DNA of 10,437 nt from contig RBNI01007318.1 in NCBI GenBank assembly GCA_003990745.1, positions 1 to 10,437 on the forward strand. The letters run 5' to 3'. Origin of the DNA: Jimgerdemannia flammicorona. Lineage: Eukaryota; Mucoromycota; Endogonomycetes; Endogonales; Endogonaceae. This document shows positions 1 through 7,954 of this stretch, one piece after another (position 1 is the stretch's first letter; every line of letters starts with the position of its first letter). The translations under genes were made by a program, and so were the position numbers. Below the pieces are notes generated by a model. That model was not told where the DNA came from and did not search any database. It saw nothing but the letters and a program-made list of their open reading frames with translations.

Positions 1-174
1 GGAGGGTGGAGATAGTGTTAGATAAAGTGGTCTTTCATGGAGAAGAGGTAGGGGGGAGGGAGGTCCCTCTAGGGGGATCGGATAGGGGGTAGGATCACTG
101 TATTTATATGGAATAGATGGGTATTAATAAAGGAATGGAGTCCAAGTGACTATAAAAAAAAAAAAAAAAAAAAA
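1..174 (+). mobile_element. 3' end of LINE copy 1 (same family as the minus-strand LINE at 4863-10437)
   Basis: This is the last part of a LINE, read on the + strand. It aligns along its whole length with the reverse complement of 4911-5060, the 3' end of the LINE on the right. The last 41 or so bases before the tail (from about 112) are identical in the two copies. It starts close to the ORF2 stop: a TAG at 13-15 matches the TAG at 5051-5053 of the other copy. An AATAAA signal lies at 126-131 and a run of 21 A at 154-174. The rest of the copy lies left of the window, so its length and target-site duplication cannot be seen. Upstream of the conserved tail the copies differ mainly by A/G and C/T changes. 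Confidence 0.93.
126..174 (+). terminator. LINE 3' processing signal, small hairpin and A tail
   Basis: AATAAA at 126-131 is followed by a short inverted repeat (AGTC at 139-142, GACT at 148-151, 5-nt loop) and then the A tail from 154. The same order is found in the other LINE copy and, with different wording, in the 1.2-kb insertion at 1390-2598. In LINEs the RNA 3' end is what the reverse transcriptase engages, so the conserved end is likely to matter for priming. The stem is only 4 bp, so a structural role is tentative. Confidence 0.6.
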
Positions 175-545
175 GAGATAGAAGCTGGTTCTTGCTGTGG
201 GATTGGGACTCAGCCAGTACTAGACCTGGTAGTTCTCAGCAATTTGTTTCAGACTCCAGCTGGTGTTAATTGCAAGAACTGTAAGAGGGAAACTTCTATC
301 TTGGCCTCTTGAATCTTCTGCCAGGCTTCATTGTAGATATCTCTAGGTATGGTCTTCAGAGTATACTTCTTCTTAGGCTTTTGAGCTATAGGTTCTCATT
401 CTTCTTGTTCTATTTCTTCATCTTCTAGTAGTAACTCATTTGTCTTGGGAACAAAAGGTGAGGGGGTTTGGGGAGGTATTTCTACTTGTTCCTCCTCATG
501 TTCTTCATCTTCTTCTTGGATGATTCTTCTGCTAATGTTCCTGGA

Positions 546-554
546 TGGTCTTCC
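546..554 (-). other. AT-hook-like GRP core in the gag linker
   Basis: The gag frame encodes GRP here, set in the basic stretch KRKRPVGRPSRN. A GRP core flanked by basic residues and prolines is the hallmark of AT-hook DNA-binding motifs. It lies between the zinc knuckle and the pre-protease segment and just before a strongly acidic stretch. One weak hook is not proof of DNA binding; it could also act as a nuclear localisation signal. Confidence 0.4.
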
Positions 555-755
555 TACAGGTCTCTTCCTTTTTTCTGCTGAGTAGACTGTCTTTCGAGTG
601 GTAACCTTGGTAGGGTACAAGTCTAGGTCACTGTAGTCTTTACTGTTGCTTGCTTCCTCGAAATCTTCAACAGGGTGGGCTTCAGTCTTCTTGTACTGAG
701 TGTCATTCCTTCAGTTTGGTGGTTCTGAGTCCCTTTGGTCACTTCTTTTGTTATC

Positions 756-797
756 ACATTCAGTGGCATAGTATCTGAATTATCTATAGTGGAAGCA
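756..797 (-). other. broken CCHC zinc knuckle of gag
   Basis: The 14-codon window starts with the first Cys and ends with the last Cys, spaced as in C-x2-C-x4-H-x4-C. The expected second Cys is Tyr (TAT) and the expected His is Tyr (TAC); position 6 is a stop (TAA) and the usual Gly before the His is Arg (AGA). Each deviation is one transition (G to A or C to T) away from the family consensus. The knuckle normally binds element RNA through zinc, so this copy could not do so. Confidence 0.72.
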
Positions 798-1376
798 TTG
801 GACTTGGGCTCTGTCTCGGACAGAGTACCTTCTTTCTTCTTGCTAGTAATTTCTGTTATCTCTTGGTGGATAACCTTGGCTCCTCTGTGATGGGTATCCT
901 CTGTTGTCCTGATAGCTCTGATTTTCACATATAGTGAGTTTTTCAATCTGTCCAACCAATCGGTCCAACTTGGAGCTGAGGTCTTGGATTTCACTTCTGT
1001 CCTTCTTTCCTTCCTTGGCTGGCCTTCTTTCCTTAGATCTTTCTTGTCCTTAAAGGAGTTCTTGTAGAGCTTTGACAGGGATGTCTTCTTTCTCTTCTTT
1101 TCTCTCATGATCACTCCAGGTAGTTCCTTGTCTGATATCAAAGAATCCTTGGGCTACATCTACTTGCTCTTCAGACCTTCTGATGCCTAGGGTGTGGATA
1201 TGCTGGGTAATATTTGGAGGAATTCCATTCATGAAGGTCATTGGACTTATGATGTCCTGGTTGGTGGCATTGAATCTGGTAGAATGCATTCTCTTCTGGA
1301 TTCTTGTGAAGAAGGCTCTGGGTGATTCTCCAAGATTCATCTTCATCCCCATGATGGATTTCTGAGCCTTGTGGTG

Positions 1377-1389
1377 GGTTTCATTTCCT
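1377..1389. repeat. target-site duplication, left copy (13 bp)
   Basis: The sequence GGTTTCATTTCCT is repeated exactly at 2599-2611. The last T merges with the T run of the inserted element, so the true length is 12 or 13 bp. Such lengths are usual for endonuclease-type LINE target-primed insertion. Confidence 0.9.
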
Positions 1390-1436
1390 TTTTTTTTTTT
1401 TTTTTTAATGGACTCATAGTCCCGCAGATTTTTATT
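1389..1436 (-). terminator. 3' end of the 1.2-kb element: AATAAA, hairpin, A tail
   Basis: In minus-strand sense, AATAAA (1431-1436) is followed by GGACT-ATG-AGTCC (1410-1422), a perfect 5-bp stem with a 3-nt loop, then ATT and the A run. The LINE copies also place an AGTC/GACT inverted repeat between AATAAA and the tail, which hints that both RNAs are recognised by one reverse transcriptase. Confidence 0.65.
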
Positions 1437-2598
1437 GGAAGGGAACCTAGACTACATAGGCCAAAACCCTCCCCCACCACCCACTGAACAATATCCCCCC
1501 ATTAACCTAGGCTACTAAATTGTCCAGCAGTCTCACCGCTCCAGCTATGCCTGTCGAACACTGGCTACATTGACCCCCATGACATAGACTAGACTTGTCT
1601 GCTCACCAGGGCTGGATCATTGTTTACATGTGAGAGCACACCTATGCATTGGATCTAGCAGCGCTGGGACTGAATAAAGAATAGCCCCCCAAACCCCAAA
1701 AGAAAGCCTGAGGCAAAGAAAAACCCCCCAACCAACCAACAGAGAGCAAAGTAGATTCAAAGCAGGTGAGTAAAGGACCTACATGCAGTACCTTCCTCAA
1801 AGGACTTACACATGGGCTAGGGCCTGAGGAGATCCCACTCCCACTCCCCAAGCCTGCGGGCCTCGATCATATTGCCATGTCAGCTCCCAGTTCCAGTCAG
1901 GTACTGCCAAATGAGAAAGGTCCTACTCCCCAAGCCTGCGGGCCTCAATTGCATTGCCACATCAGCTCCCGGTTCCAGTTGAGTACAGCCAGGATGCCAG
2001 TCCCTGCACCACCCCACCCCCCACCAGCCAATCGAAAGGCCCCACTGAAATATTGTCTGCCCCAGCCCCGATGACTGCCCCCAGTCTGGCACCCCACTGG
2101 TTCACCATAATTGCTCTTCCTCCTATCTATGACAGCCATCTCCCCTCCCATCTCAACATCACCTGAAAAGCAGTCACCTATGCCAGAACTGCACTCGCCA
2201 GGAAGCTTGCCAAAGCCAGAGAGCCCTACCACAGGCACTGAGGACCTGCAGGTAACCTATACTGAGCACTTGACACCCAAGGTCTGCTGACTCCCTACGT
2301 AGCCCGAGACACACCGAGACAGCACCTTGTTGGCGATGGCAAAAGGAAGAAAGTGCCACACCAAAATGAATGCACTCCAGATGCAGCCAAAGACACCAGA
2401 AACCACGAAAAAGTGGAGAAGACACCGATTCAATACTGATAAAGGGGCAACTCATCACCATTGCCCTCCTCCCACCATGTCCATGCAGATACAGCAAACC
2501 AACCCAAGGTAGAGGGAGTAATAATAGGGGAAAGGGGACTTAGAAGGTTGCTTACCAAATCTTGTGACTGGTAAGGTAGCAGAGAAAGGAGCATTGCA
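1390..2598 (-). mobile_element. 1.2-kb retroposed element of unknown family inserted in gag
   Basis: The insertion is bounded by a perfect 13-bp direct repeat (1377-1389 and 2599-2611), and removing it with one repeat copy puts the gag frame back in register. On the minus strand it ends with an AATAAA signal (1431-1436), a perfect 5-bp hairpin (1410-1422) and a run of 18 T on the + strand (1389-1406, read as an A tail). These are marks of LINE-driven retroposition. I find no recognisable protein in either strand; the open stretches are short and unlike known families. I see no clear RNA polymerase III A or B boxes, so it is not an evident tRNA- or 5S-derived SINE. It may be a non-autonomous partner of the LINE, a 5'-truncated unrelated LINE, or a retrocopy of a host transcript. 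Confidence 0.82.
1843..1991. repeat. two-unit tandem repeat, period 82 bp
   Basis: The stretch from 1843 (ACTCCCCAAGCCTGCGGGCC) recurs from 1925 at an offset of 82 bp. Similarity holds for about 67 bp of each unit, with scattered mainly C/T and A/G differences, and ends near 1909 and 1991. It lies in the middle of the 1.2-kb element and is not a gene. Tandem duplications are common in non-coding parts of non-autonomous retroelements. Confidence 0.8.
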
Positions 2599-2611
2599 GG
2601 TTTCATTTCCT
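2599..2611. repeat. target-site duplication, right copy (13 bp)
   Basis: Exact match of the repeat at 1377-1389. It marks the 5' edge (minus-strand sense) of the 1.2-kb element, and the gag N-terminal half resumes directly beyond it. Confidence 0.9.
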
Positions 2612-3384
2612 GCATACTTTTCAATGAGTCAGTAGACCATGGCCTCATATTCTAGCTCATCAGACATTGCTGCTTGTATCTGTCTTGCTAGTTCTGAATC
2701 TTGGTTGTTTGCTATTCGATGGAAAATTCCTCTGGCTGGTTCTCTGAGCTGAGCTTTGTAGATGGCAATTTTTCTTTCATCTGAGAGATTCCTCAAGGCT
2801 GCAATTCCTTCAATTCTATCAAGGAATTCTCTGGGGTCTTCCTCCAGGTATCCTGCAAAGGTTGGCAATGAGGTGGCCATTTCATTGTCACTTTCTTCTG
2901 ATTCTGGTTTAGGTTCCGATTCTGATTCTGATTCACTTTCTAAACTGTCACTAGAGATAGGGGTGCTTGGGTATCTTGAGGATGGTGTTCTGGTCCTTGG
3001 ATGGAGTGGAATAGGCCTAGGTATTCTTATAGGAGCTACTTCTAGTTCTATAAGGAGTTGTGGTAGGGGTTCTATTGGTGAGATTGATGAGACTGGTGTG
3101 GGGTGTCTGGCTGTAAAGTATTGGGTTCATGTGATAAGGTCTTCTAGTTCTTGTGCAAGTTCTCCAAAATCTCTAACAGGGCTGTCTATATTGTCTGGTT
3201 GATCTGGTTGGGGATTTTGGGCTGTACTGCCTTCTGGTTCTGGTTGGAATCCTTCTGATGCTGAGTAATTGGCAAGTCTTAATGTGATTACTTCTCTTCC
3301 TGTCCAAATGCTGGTGATAACTGATTCTCCTGTGGTAGCAGAGGTTGGTGTTGGGTCAAATATATCCAGTTTGACTGTGGGTTC
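2612..3384 (-). pseudogene. gag: gag, N-terminal half of the LTR element (decayed)
   Basis: The minus-strand frame is open from just after a TAA at 3385-3387. The N-terminal part is Pro/Ser/Glu-rich and poorly folded in appearance, ending in an acidic Ser-Glu run (about 2890-2945). The Met at 2880 begins the conserved capsid-like segment, with FAGYLEEDPREFLDRIEGI and YKAQLREPARGIF-type helices, characteristic of Ty3/retrotransposon gag. Stops interrupt at TGA 3127-3129 and TGA 2629-2631; the latter most likely replaces a Trp codon. No ATG lies between 3384 and 2880, so either the start is at 2880 or an upstream ATG was lost; an ATA in the first few codons is a candidate. The frame resumes at 1376 after the 1.2-kb insertion. 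Confidence 0.75.
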
Positions 3385-3420
3385 TTATGAGCTAAAAAGT
3401 TATGTTGATTTTGAAATCTT

Positions 3421-3436
3421 CCCAGTTGAGCCCCCA
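3421..3436 (-). other. candidate primer-binding site (tRNA-Pro-like)
   Basis: In minus-strand sense this reads TGGGGGCTCAACTGGG, directly after ...ATTACA and two T. The first nine bases match the complement of the animal-type tRNA-Pro 3' end known from gammaretroviral primer sites, and later bases match in part. It lies about 35 bp before the gag frame opens, which is where a primer site belongs. Whether the host tRNA-Pro has this 3' end cannot be judged from the window. Confidence 0.5.
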
Positions 3437-3909
3437 AATGTAATGTGCCGGCTCAATGGAGGCAAATTACAAGGTTGAGGGTTGATGTAGTTTGGCTTGA
3501 GCCCCCAGTTACTTTATCAAAAAGCAACAAAATATTCTAGGATTCCTGAGGTCCTTGGTGTTTAGTGATATAATAGTCAAAGCTGGATATCTGTGAGTGA
3601 TTTGTGTATCAATTTCCTAATTGGGAAGGTTCTCTGAGTGTAGTGGCAATTTGTGTATGTGAATGGGTTTCCTTCTTGGGTCAACTGGGAATGGCAGAAT
3701 TTGTATGTAGTGCGAACAGTTTCCTTCTTAAGTAGTGGGTGATTTCTGTGTAGCACGATGATCTCTGTGTGTGACAGTCTAGTAATTTGGCAGTTCTCCT
3801 TATACAATTTCTGCATAATGATCTTGTATAGCATGAGTGGATTCCTTATGCAGGATAATCTTGGTAATATTCCTTATGCAGATTTGGCAAACAACTTGAT
3901 TTGGCTCCC

Positions 3910-4235
3910 TGGGAATTATATGGCAGAGATTCTTCTATAGTGGGCTCACTGGGAACAATGAATACTCGGATGGTGTGGATTTTCTGGGAATGCAGACAAC
4001 TTAAAAACAGCAGATGACATAGATTCTTCTGAATCAGCGGGCTTTTAGAAAATAACTCAGATGGCACAGATTCTTTCTGAATTGGTAGCTTCAACTGAGA
4101 ATATGGCAGATAACTTGAAAATAGCAGATGACGTAGATTCTTTCTGAATTGGCAGCTCTCTGGGAAATAACTCGAATGGCGCAGATTCTTCTTGAATTGA
4201 CAGACTTTGACTGAGAATTAACTCAGATTCTTAGC
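3910..4235. repeat. degenerate tandem repeats inside the candidate LTR
   Basis: The core AGATTCTT recurs at 3927, 4021, 4068, 4135, 4183 and 4225, giving spacings of 94, 47, 67, 48 and 42 bp. Around it recur GGGAA, AATAACTC or GATAACTTG, and GAATTG words. The units are diverged and some carry insertions. A shorter echo (ATTCCTTATGCAG, near 3841 and 3869) precedes the array. Repeats of this sort in an LTR can be promoter or enhancer modules, but nothing here proves it. Confidence 0.65.
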
Positions 4236-4520
4236 AAGTTACGTCAAAGACTGGCTTTGTTTGTGCAGGGTTACATTATAGACTGGCTCCACTGCGAAGT
4301 TGTGTCAGAAAGACTGGCTTGTGGCAAGAAAGGCAGACTCTCTGGAAATGCAGTAAATAACTCAAAAGGTGGTGAAGTTTTCCTTAAACTTGGTGGCAAA
4401 CTTCAGGCTTATCTGGCAAGCAAACCAATCAATCTTTGTATTGGAAAGTGGACTGGAGTAAAAAGGAGACCAATGCTCAATCTTTAGAGGCTTCTTTGGT
4501 GTTTGTATTTCAGACTGAGG

Positions 4521-4526
4521 TTTATT
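4521..4526 (-). promoter_or_regulatory. AATAAA in the candidate LTR
   Basis: Minus-strand AATAAA located about 150 bp downstream of the TATA-like box. That order (TATA, then polyadenylation signal) is what an LTR needs to start and end its own transcript, although the hexamer alone is common by chance in AT-rich sequence. Confidence 0.3.
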
Positions 4527-4675
4527 CACTCTTATCTTTGGGATAATTTATACAAGTTGGTTGCTATCTAGTTACTATGTGGCTAACTATAGATCTGCTA
4601 CTTATAACAGGTATACAGAGTCTGTACAGTGAACAGGATCTGTATAGGTAAACAGACCCTTTCTGGTATATCTGG

Positions 4676-4684
4676 CTATTTATA
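4676..4684 (-). promoter_or_regulatory. TATA-like box of the candidate LTR
   Basis: Minus-strand TATAAATAG, a close match to the TATA consensus. It would drive transcription toward gag. It lies only about 50 bp from the proposed LTR outer edge, which makes for a very short U3; another TATAAATT occurs near 4545-4552, so the real promoter is uncertain. Confidence 0.35.
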
Positions 4685-4723
4685 CAGTTTTCTGCAGCAA
4701 TAGTTGCTAGTTACTATGCTGTG

Positions 4724-4761
4724 TGTTTACATCATCTTGGCTAATTGTTCACATCATCTGG
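4724..4761. repeat. 22-bp imperfect tandem repeat
   Basis: TGTTTACATCATCTTGG (4724-4740) and TGTTCACATCATCTGG (4746-4761) are two imperfect copies with a period of 22 bp. They straddle the proposed outer edge of the LTR, which suggests that both copies belong to one unit and that the edge may be further right. Confidence 0.6.
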
Positions 4762-4857
4762 TTAAGATATAATTCAGGTAGTACATTTTGGTTTGTCATA
4801 ATATATAGATATACTCAATATATCATATTTAGTTATAGCCTCAAATATGTATAAATA

Positions 4858-4862
<5 letters not shown>
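4762..4862. other. AT-rich stretch between the LTR candidate and the LINE tail
   Basis: About 100 bp of AT-rich sequence with many TATA-like words. I see no gene or repeat in it. It is either the outer part of the LTR or the host/element sequence into which the right-hand LINE inserted. Confidence 0.5.
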
Positions 4863-4910
<48 letters not shown>

Positions 4911-5050
4911 CTTTATAGTCACTTGGACTCCATTCCTTTATTAATACCCATCTATCCCATATAACTACAATGATCCCACCCCTTATCCGATCCCCCTAGG
5001 GGGTCCTCTCCCCCCTACCCCTTCCTGATGAAAGACCACCTTGTCTAATA
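4911..5050 (-). other. LINE 3' UTR
   Basis: Non-coding sequence between the TAG at 5051-5053 and the A tail. It matches positions 16-153 of the left-hand LINE copy. It contains AATAAA (4937-4942) and the AGTC/GACT inverted repeat (4917-4929) just before the tail. The final 41 or so bases are identical in the two copies, the strongest conservation in the shared part. Confidence 0.8.
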
Positions 5051-6144
5051 CTATTCCCACCCTCCCACCACTTGCTCACAGATCCTCACCACCAAACCAT
5101 GATGTCTGCCCCCCTGAGTACCCCAACCCACCCACCATCCAGTCAGCAGATCCCCCAATAGCCCTTCCCATCTCAACATCTTCTCTCCCAGCCCCAGCTG
5201 CTGGCCCCCCTCAAAAACAAAAAGCCAATGACCTGCCAGTCCTACCCATATTGCTAATATCCACCCTATAATGAGCCAACTATTACCCACCCCACCTACT
5301 AGCTGAGATCGCAAGCCCTCCCATCAACCTCCCTCCCCCACCCGCTGATGCCCCACACCCAGTTGATCCCCTATCTCAGCCCAAAAGTCCCCCAAAACCT
5401 CACACTCTCCTAGCCAATGTTCTGGCATCTGTACATGACCCCCAGCTCTCCCAACATCATAATACTCCTCACAGTCAAATTGTCCACCTGTCACCAAATG
5501 CCCCATATGGAAATTCAGCATGACATTCCTCTGCAATATTTGCCACCATACCACCCAGAACTTGGGGGGAAGCCATCTCCATACCTCTGCACTCCAAGAC
5601 CAGATACTGGCCCAGTCCTACTCCTCGCCAATCTCTGCCACCTGCCAGCCACTTGGCCAAAGATCCTGGCCAAGACCCTGCTGATACTCTACTCCCTCCC
5701 CAATATCGAATGTAGCAAGGGGAGTACCCCCCAGGAGTAATCTATTCCAGTGCTACATATTAGGCCCCCATACCACCTCCCCCTCATTGCCCTGCTAGCG
5801 CAGGCCAATTCAGTGTGCTCTCTCAGCCATGCCCCACCAAAAGCCCTTGAACCACAGCCGCCGAATGCCATTCAGCCCCACCAAAGAGAGCAGGTCTCCA
5901 GAGGACCCCCGAGGGGACGTTCGCATCTCCCATACCTTCTGCAGCAGAGGTACCCAACCTCTGCCCTGCAATTCCACAGCTCTCCTCAACCACTAGACTC
6001 GCAAGCAGTGCAGCCTCTTAGAAAAGTCCACCAGTCCAAGACCCCCCCTGACTACCAGTCTCACAAGAGTCTCCCAACTGACCTGGGACCTCCTCTCCAC
6101 CCAGATCCAATCCCTAGCTACCTTCATCAGCTTCTTCACTACCT

Positions 6145-7250
6145 ATGCTGAGAAATCGAGGTGATATGCTACATACCACAGCTTGGGGAACCAATATACA
6201 TTCAGAATTGACACCTGCCCTGCTAGAGAGATATGGCGGCCTCCCCACCCTCGAAGGGCCTCCCCCCAAATGGTCACCCTGCTCTCCCACCATACTTGTG
6301 GCAAGACAGAACTATATATAGAGAGAAAGATATCCAGATATCGCACCACCTCTCCCATAGGGACAATTGTTCCAATGACGTCCCCTCCCACTAGTTCATT
6401 CCCTAGCACCATCATCTCACACTTGTGCCAGTTGAGTTTTGCCCCCGAGTGGGCCTCATACCATTCCACAGCCTCCTGAAGTGCCCCTACATCTGCCACA
6501 GACCCAAGGCCAACCACCATATCATCAGCAAAGGCCCCCACCTTTCACCCTATACCATATATAGAGAGCCCTGCCACCTTTTGGCGAATCCTATCCATCA
6601 ATGGCTCCAGTGAAAGGGCATACAGAATAGGGGACAGAGGGTCCCCCTGAGAAACTCCTCTTCCCAAGGAAAATGCCCTTCCACAGTGATCATTACACAT
6701 CAGAGCTGCCCTACTGCTCTCCAACAGACTCAACATAGAGGCCCTAAACCTTGGGGGAACTCCAATTCGGTCCAATACCTTGCCCAGCCACACCCGCCGT
6801 ACCCAGTCGTAGGCCTTTTCCTGGTCCAAAAAGACCAACCTGCCATCCAGGCCACAGGCCCGGGCCCCTTCAATGACCCCATGAACTCATGCAGTTCTAT
6901 CTCTAATAAGTCTGCTCCCAACAAAGCCCTGCTGCTCCTCCCCCAGCACCTGTTGGGCAACTTTCTGCAGCCTAGCGACAATCACCTTAGTTACCATCTT
7001 CCTGTCCATGTCCAAAAGCATGATCGGCCTCCAATTCTTCCAGTCTTCCCTCCTCCCCTTATCTTTGTACAATAGGGCCACCAGCCTGAGATCCTGCTCT
7101 TCAACCCACTCACCGCTCTGAAGGACATGGTCACAGAGAGTAGTCATCTCACCCAAAACTCCAGGGACATTTACCATCTTCTTTCAGAAGTCCCATGGCA
7201 ATCCATCCTCCCCTGGTGCTGTCCCAAGAGTAGTTGCTACCAAGATACTC
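6145..7250 (-). other. reverse transcriptase domain of ORF2
   Basis: Visible motifs: APGEDGLP, a LINE domain-0/1 signature (about 7200-7225); LVALLYKDKGRREDWKNWRP (about 7040-7100); QQGFVGSR; VFLDQEKAYDWV with the first catalytic Asp (about 6800-6835); GVSQGDPLSPILYALSLEPL (about 6610-6670); and FADDM with the two catalytic Asp (6521-6532). The catalytic triad is present. TGA stops at 7184, 6887 and 6545 interrupt it, the first at a position where Trp is expected. Confidence 0.92.
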
Positions 7251-7954
7251 TGGATCTCTTCTCCCCACACCAGTAAGATCAAGTCACTCAGTCCAGCCCT
7301 ATTGGGTGGCCTCCACTCTTCTAGCATGTCCGCAATCTCCACCTCATCAGCACCCCCTTCTTCCTCACTCCACAAGCCCTACCATCTCTCCTTCAACACC
7401 CCTAAGATCTGTTGTGTACCATGCACCATATCCCCATCAGCATCCAGGACCCCATCCCACTGATGTCGCACTCTCCTAGCCTTGAGAAGCCTTGATAAGT
7501 ACCTAGAGGGCCACTCACCCTCCTCAAGCCCCTACCACCATAGCCTAGCAGCCATGCCCTGCATATGAGTCTCCTCCTCTTCCCTCAACATCTGTTGTAA
7601 CTCCACTATCTCCAGTTTCGCCCTCTTGATCCTCCAATCCTCCACCCCTTCAACAGTGAGCAAATCTGCCCAATCTGTTTGGAGTCTCCTCAGCCTGCTG
7701 GTAGCACACCTCATGCGCCTCCTTCTCTGCCTCCCAGCCTCTCTACTAGCCCCTCCCCAATAAACCCTTGCAGCCTCTTTCAATCTCATCCAGCGGACAG
7801 CCACTGACAAACCCTCATGCCCCCAGTTAAAAACCTTTGCCTGAATGTCCTCCTCCCACAATTCCCACAACCCCTTCTCAGCCAGCAGGGAGGAGTTAAG
7901 GTGCCAATGTCTGGGTCCATCTCCACTCCCCCCAAACTGCCCCTGTCCCAACAG

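Larger units (their letters stand above)
175..1376 (-). pseudogene. gag: gag, C-terminal half, zinc knuckle and pre-protease linker (decayed)
   Basis: This continues, in the same frame, the gag begun at 2612-3384; the 1.2-kb insertion separates the two. Gag proteins form the particle that packages element RNA. From the minus-strand 5' end one sees the second part of the capsid-like helical domain (about 1052-1376, including SPRAFFTRIQKRM), a basic and Gln-rich linker with a short heptad-like stretch (SSKLDRLVGQIEKL, about 925-985), a CCHC-type knuckle (756-797), a basic KRKRPVGRP patch (about 546-569), an acidic Glu-rich stretch (about 480-530), and a helical segment (IPRDIYNEAWQKI and on, about 260-355) like the linker before the protease in fungal Ty3 elements. 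In-frame stops are TAA 1050-1052, TAG 843-845, TAA 780-782, TGA 711-713, TGA 396-398, TGA 249-251 and TGA 210-212. All can come from single C-to-T or G-to-A changes and no frameshift is needed. Non-functional. Confidence 0.75.
175..4731 (-). mobile_element. LTR retrotransposon (Ty3-type), 5' part, defective and split by an insertion
   Basis: On the minus strand this segment carries, in order, a candidate 5' LTR, a primer-binding site, a gag reading frame ending in a zinc knuckle, and a linker typical of the stretch before the protease. Protease, reverse transcriptase and integrase are not in the window: the frame runs directly into the LINE A tail at 174/175, so the remainder was displaced by that LINE insertion or lost. 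A second retroelement (1390-2598) sits inside gag. The frame carries nine premature stops but no frameshift. Assignment to the Ty3 type rests on gag layout and a CCHC knuckle, without the pol gene to confirm it. The outer edge near 4731 is tentative and the element could extend to 4861. Confidence 0.75.
3439..4731 (-). repeat. candidate 5' LTR (about 1.3 kb)
   Basis: The inner edge is placed 2 bp from the primer-binding site. The segment starts TGTAA at 3439 and ends TTACA at 4727-4731 on the + strand, giving a 5-bp terminal inverted repeat of the TG...CA kind. Within it are a minus-strand TATA-like box (4676-4684), an AATAAA (4521-4526) and a repeat array (3910-4235). The partner LTR is not in the window, so the limits cannot be confirmed by comparison. 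A 22-bp tandem repeat (4724-4761) crosses the proposed outer edge, which weakens that edge; the LTR may extend to the LINE at 4862. No protein-coding gene is evident in this stretch. Confidence 0.4.

Noticed and set aside
623..1141. Minus-strand open stretch of 172 codons, basic
   Set aside because: It is out of frame with gag. The gag frame in the same stretch holds the zinc-knuckle remnant and links to recognisable sequence on both sides.
1642..2512. Several 60-107 codon open stretches in the 1.2-kb insertion
   Set aside because: Short, overlapping on both strands, unlike any family I know, and in part doubled by the 82-bp tandem repeat.
2762..3202. Open stretch of 146 codons on the + strand, Ser/Gly/Leu-rich
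   Set aside because: Antisense of the Ser-Glu-Pro part of gag; its low-complexity composition follows from that.
3910..4235. CRISPR array
   Set aside because: Repeat units are diverged and of uneven spacing, lie in a eukaryotic retroelement, and there are no cas genes.
3423..4862. A tRNA gene or SINE promoter in the LTR region
   Set aside because: The TGGGGGCTC word resembles a tRNA end, but no cloverleaf or A/B boxes are seen around it.
4863..4910. The T run as an RNA polymerase III terminator
   Set aside because: It is directly next to the LINE 3' UTR and matches the A tail of the other copy.
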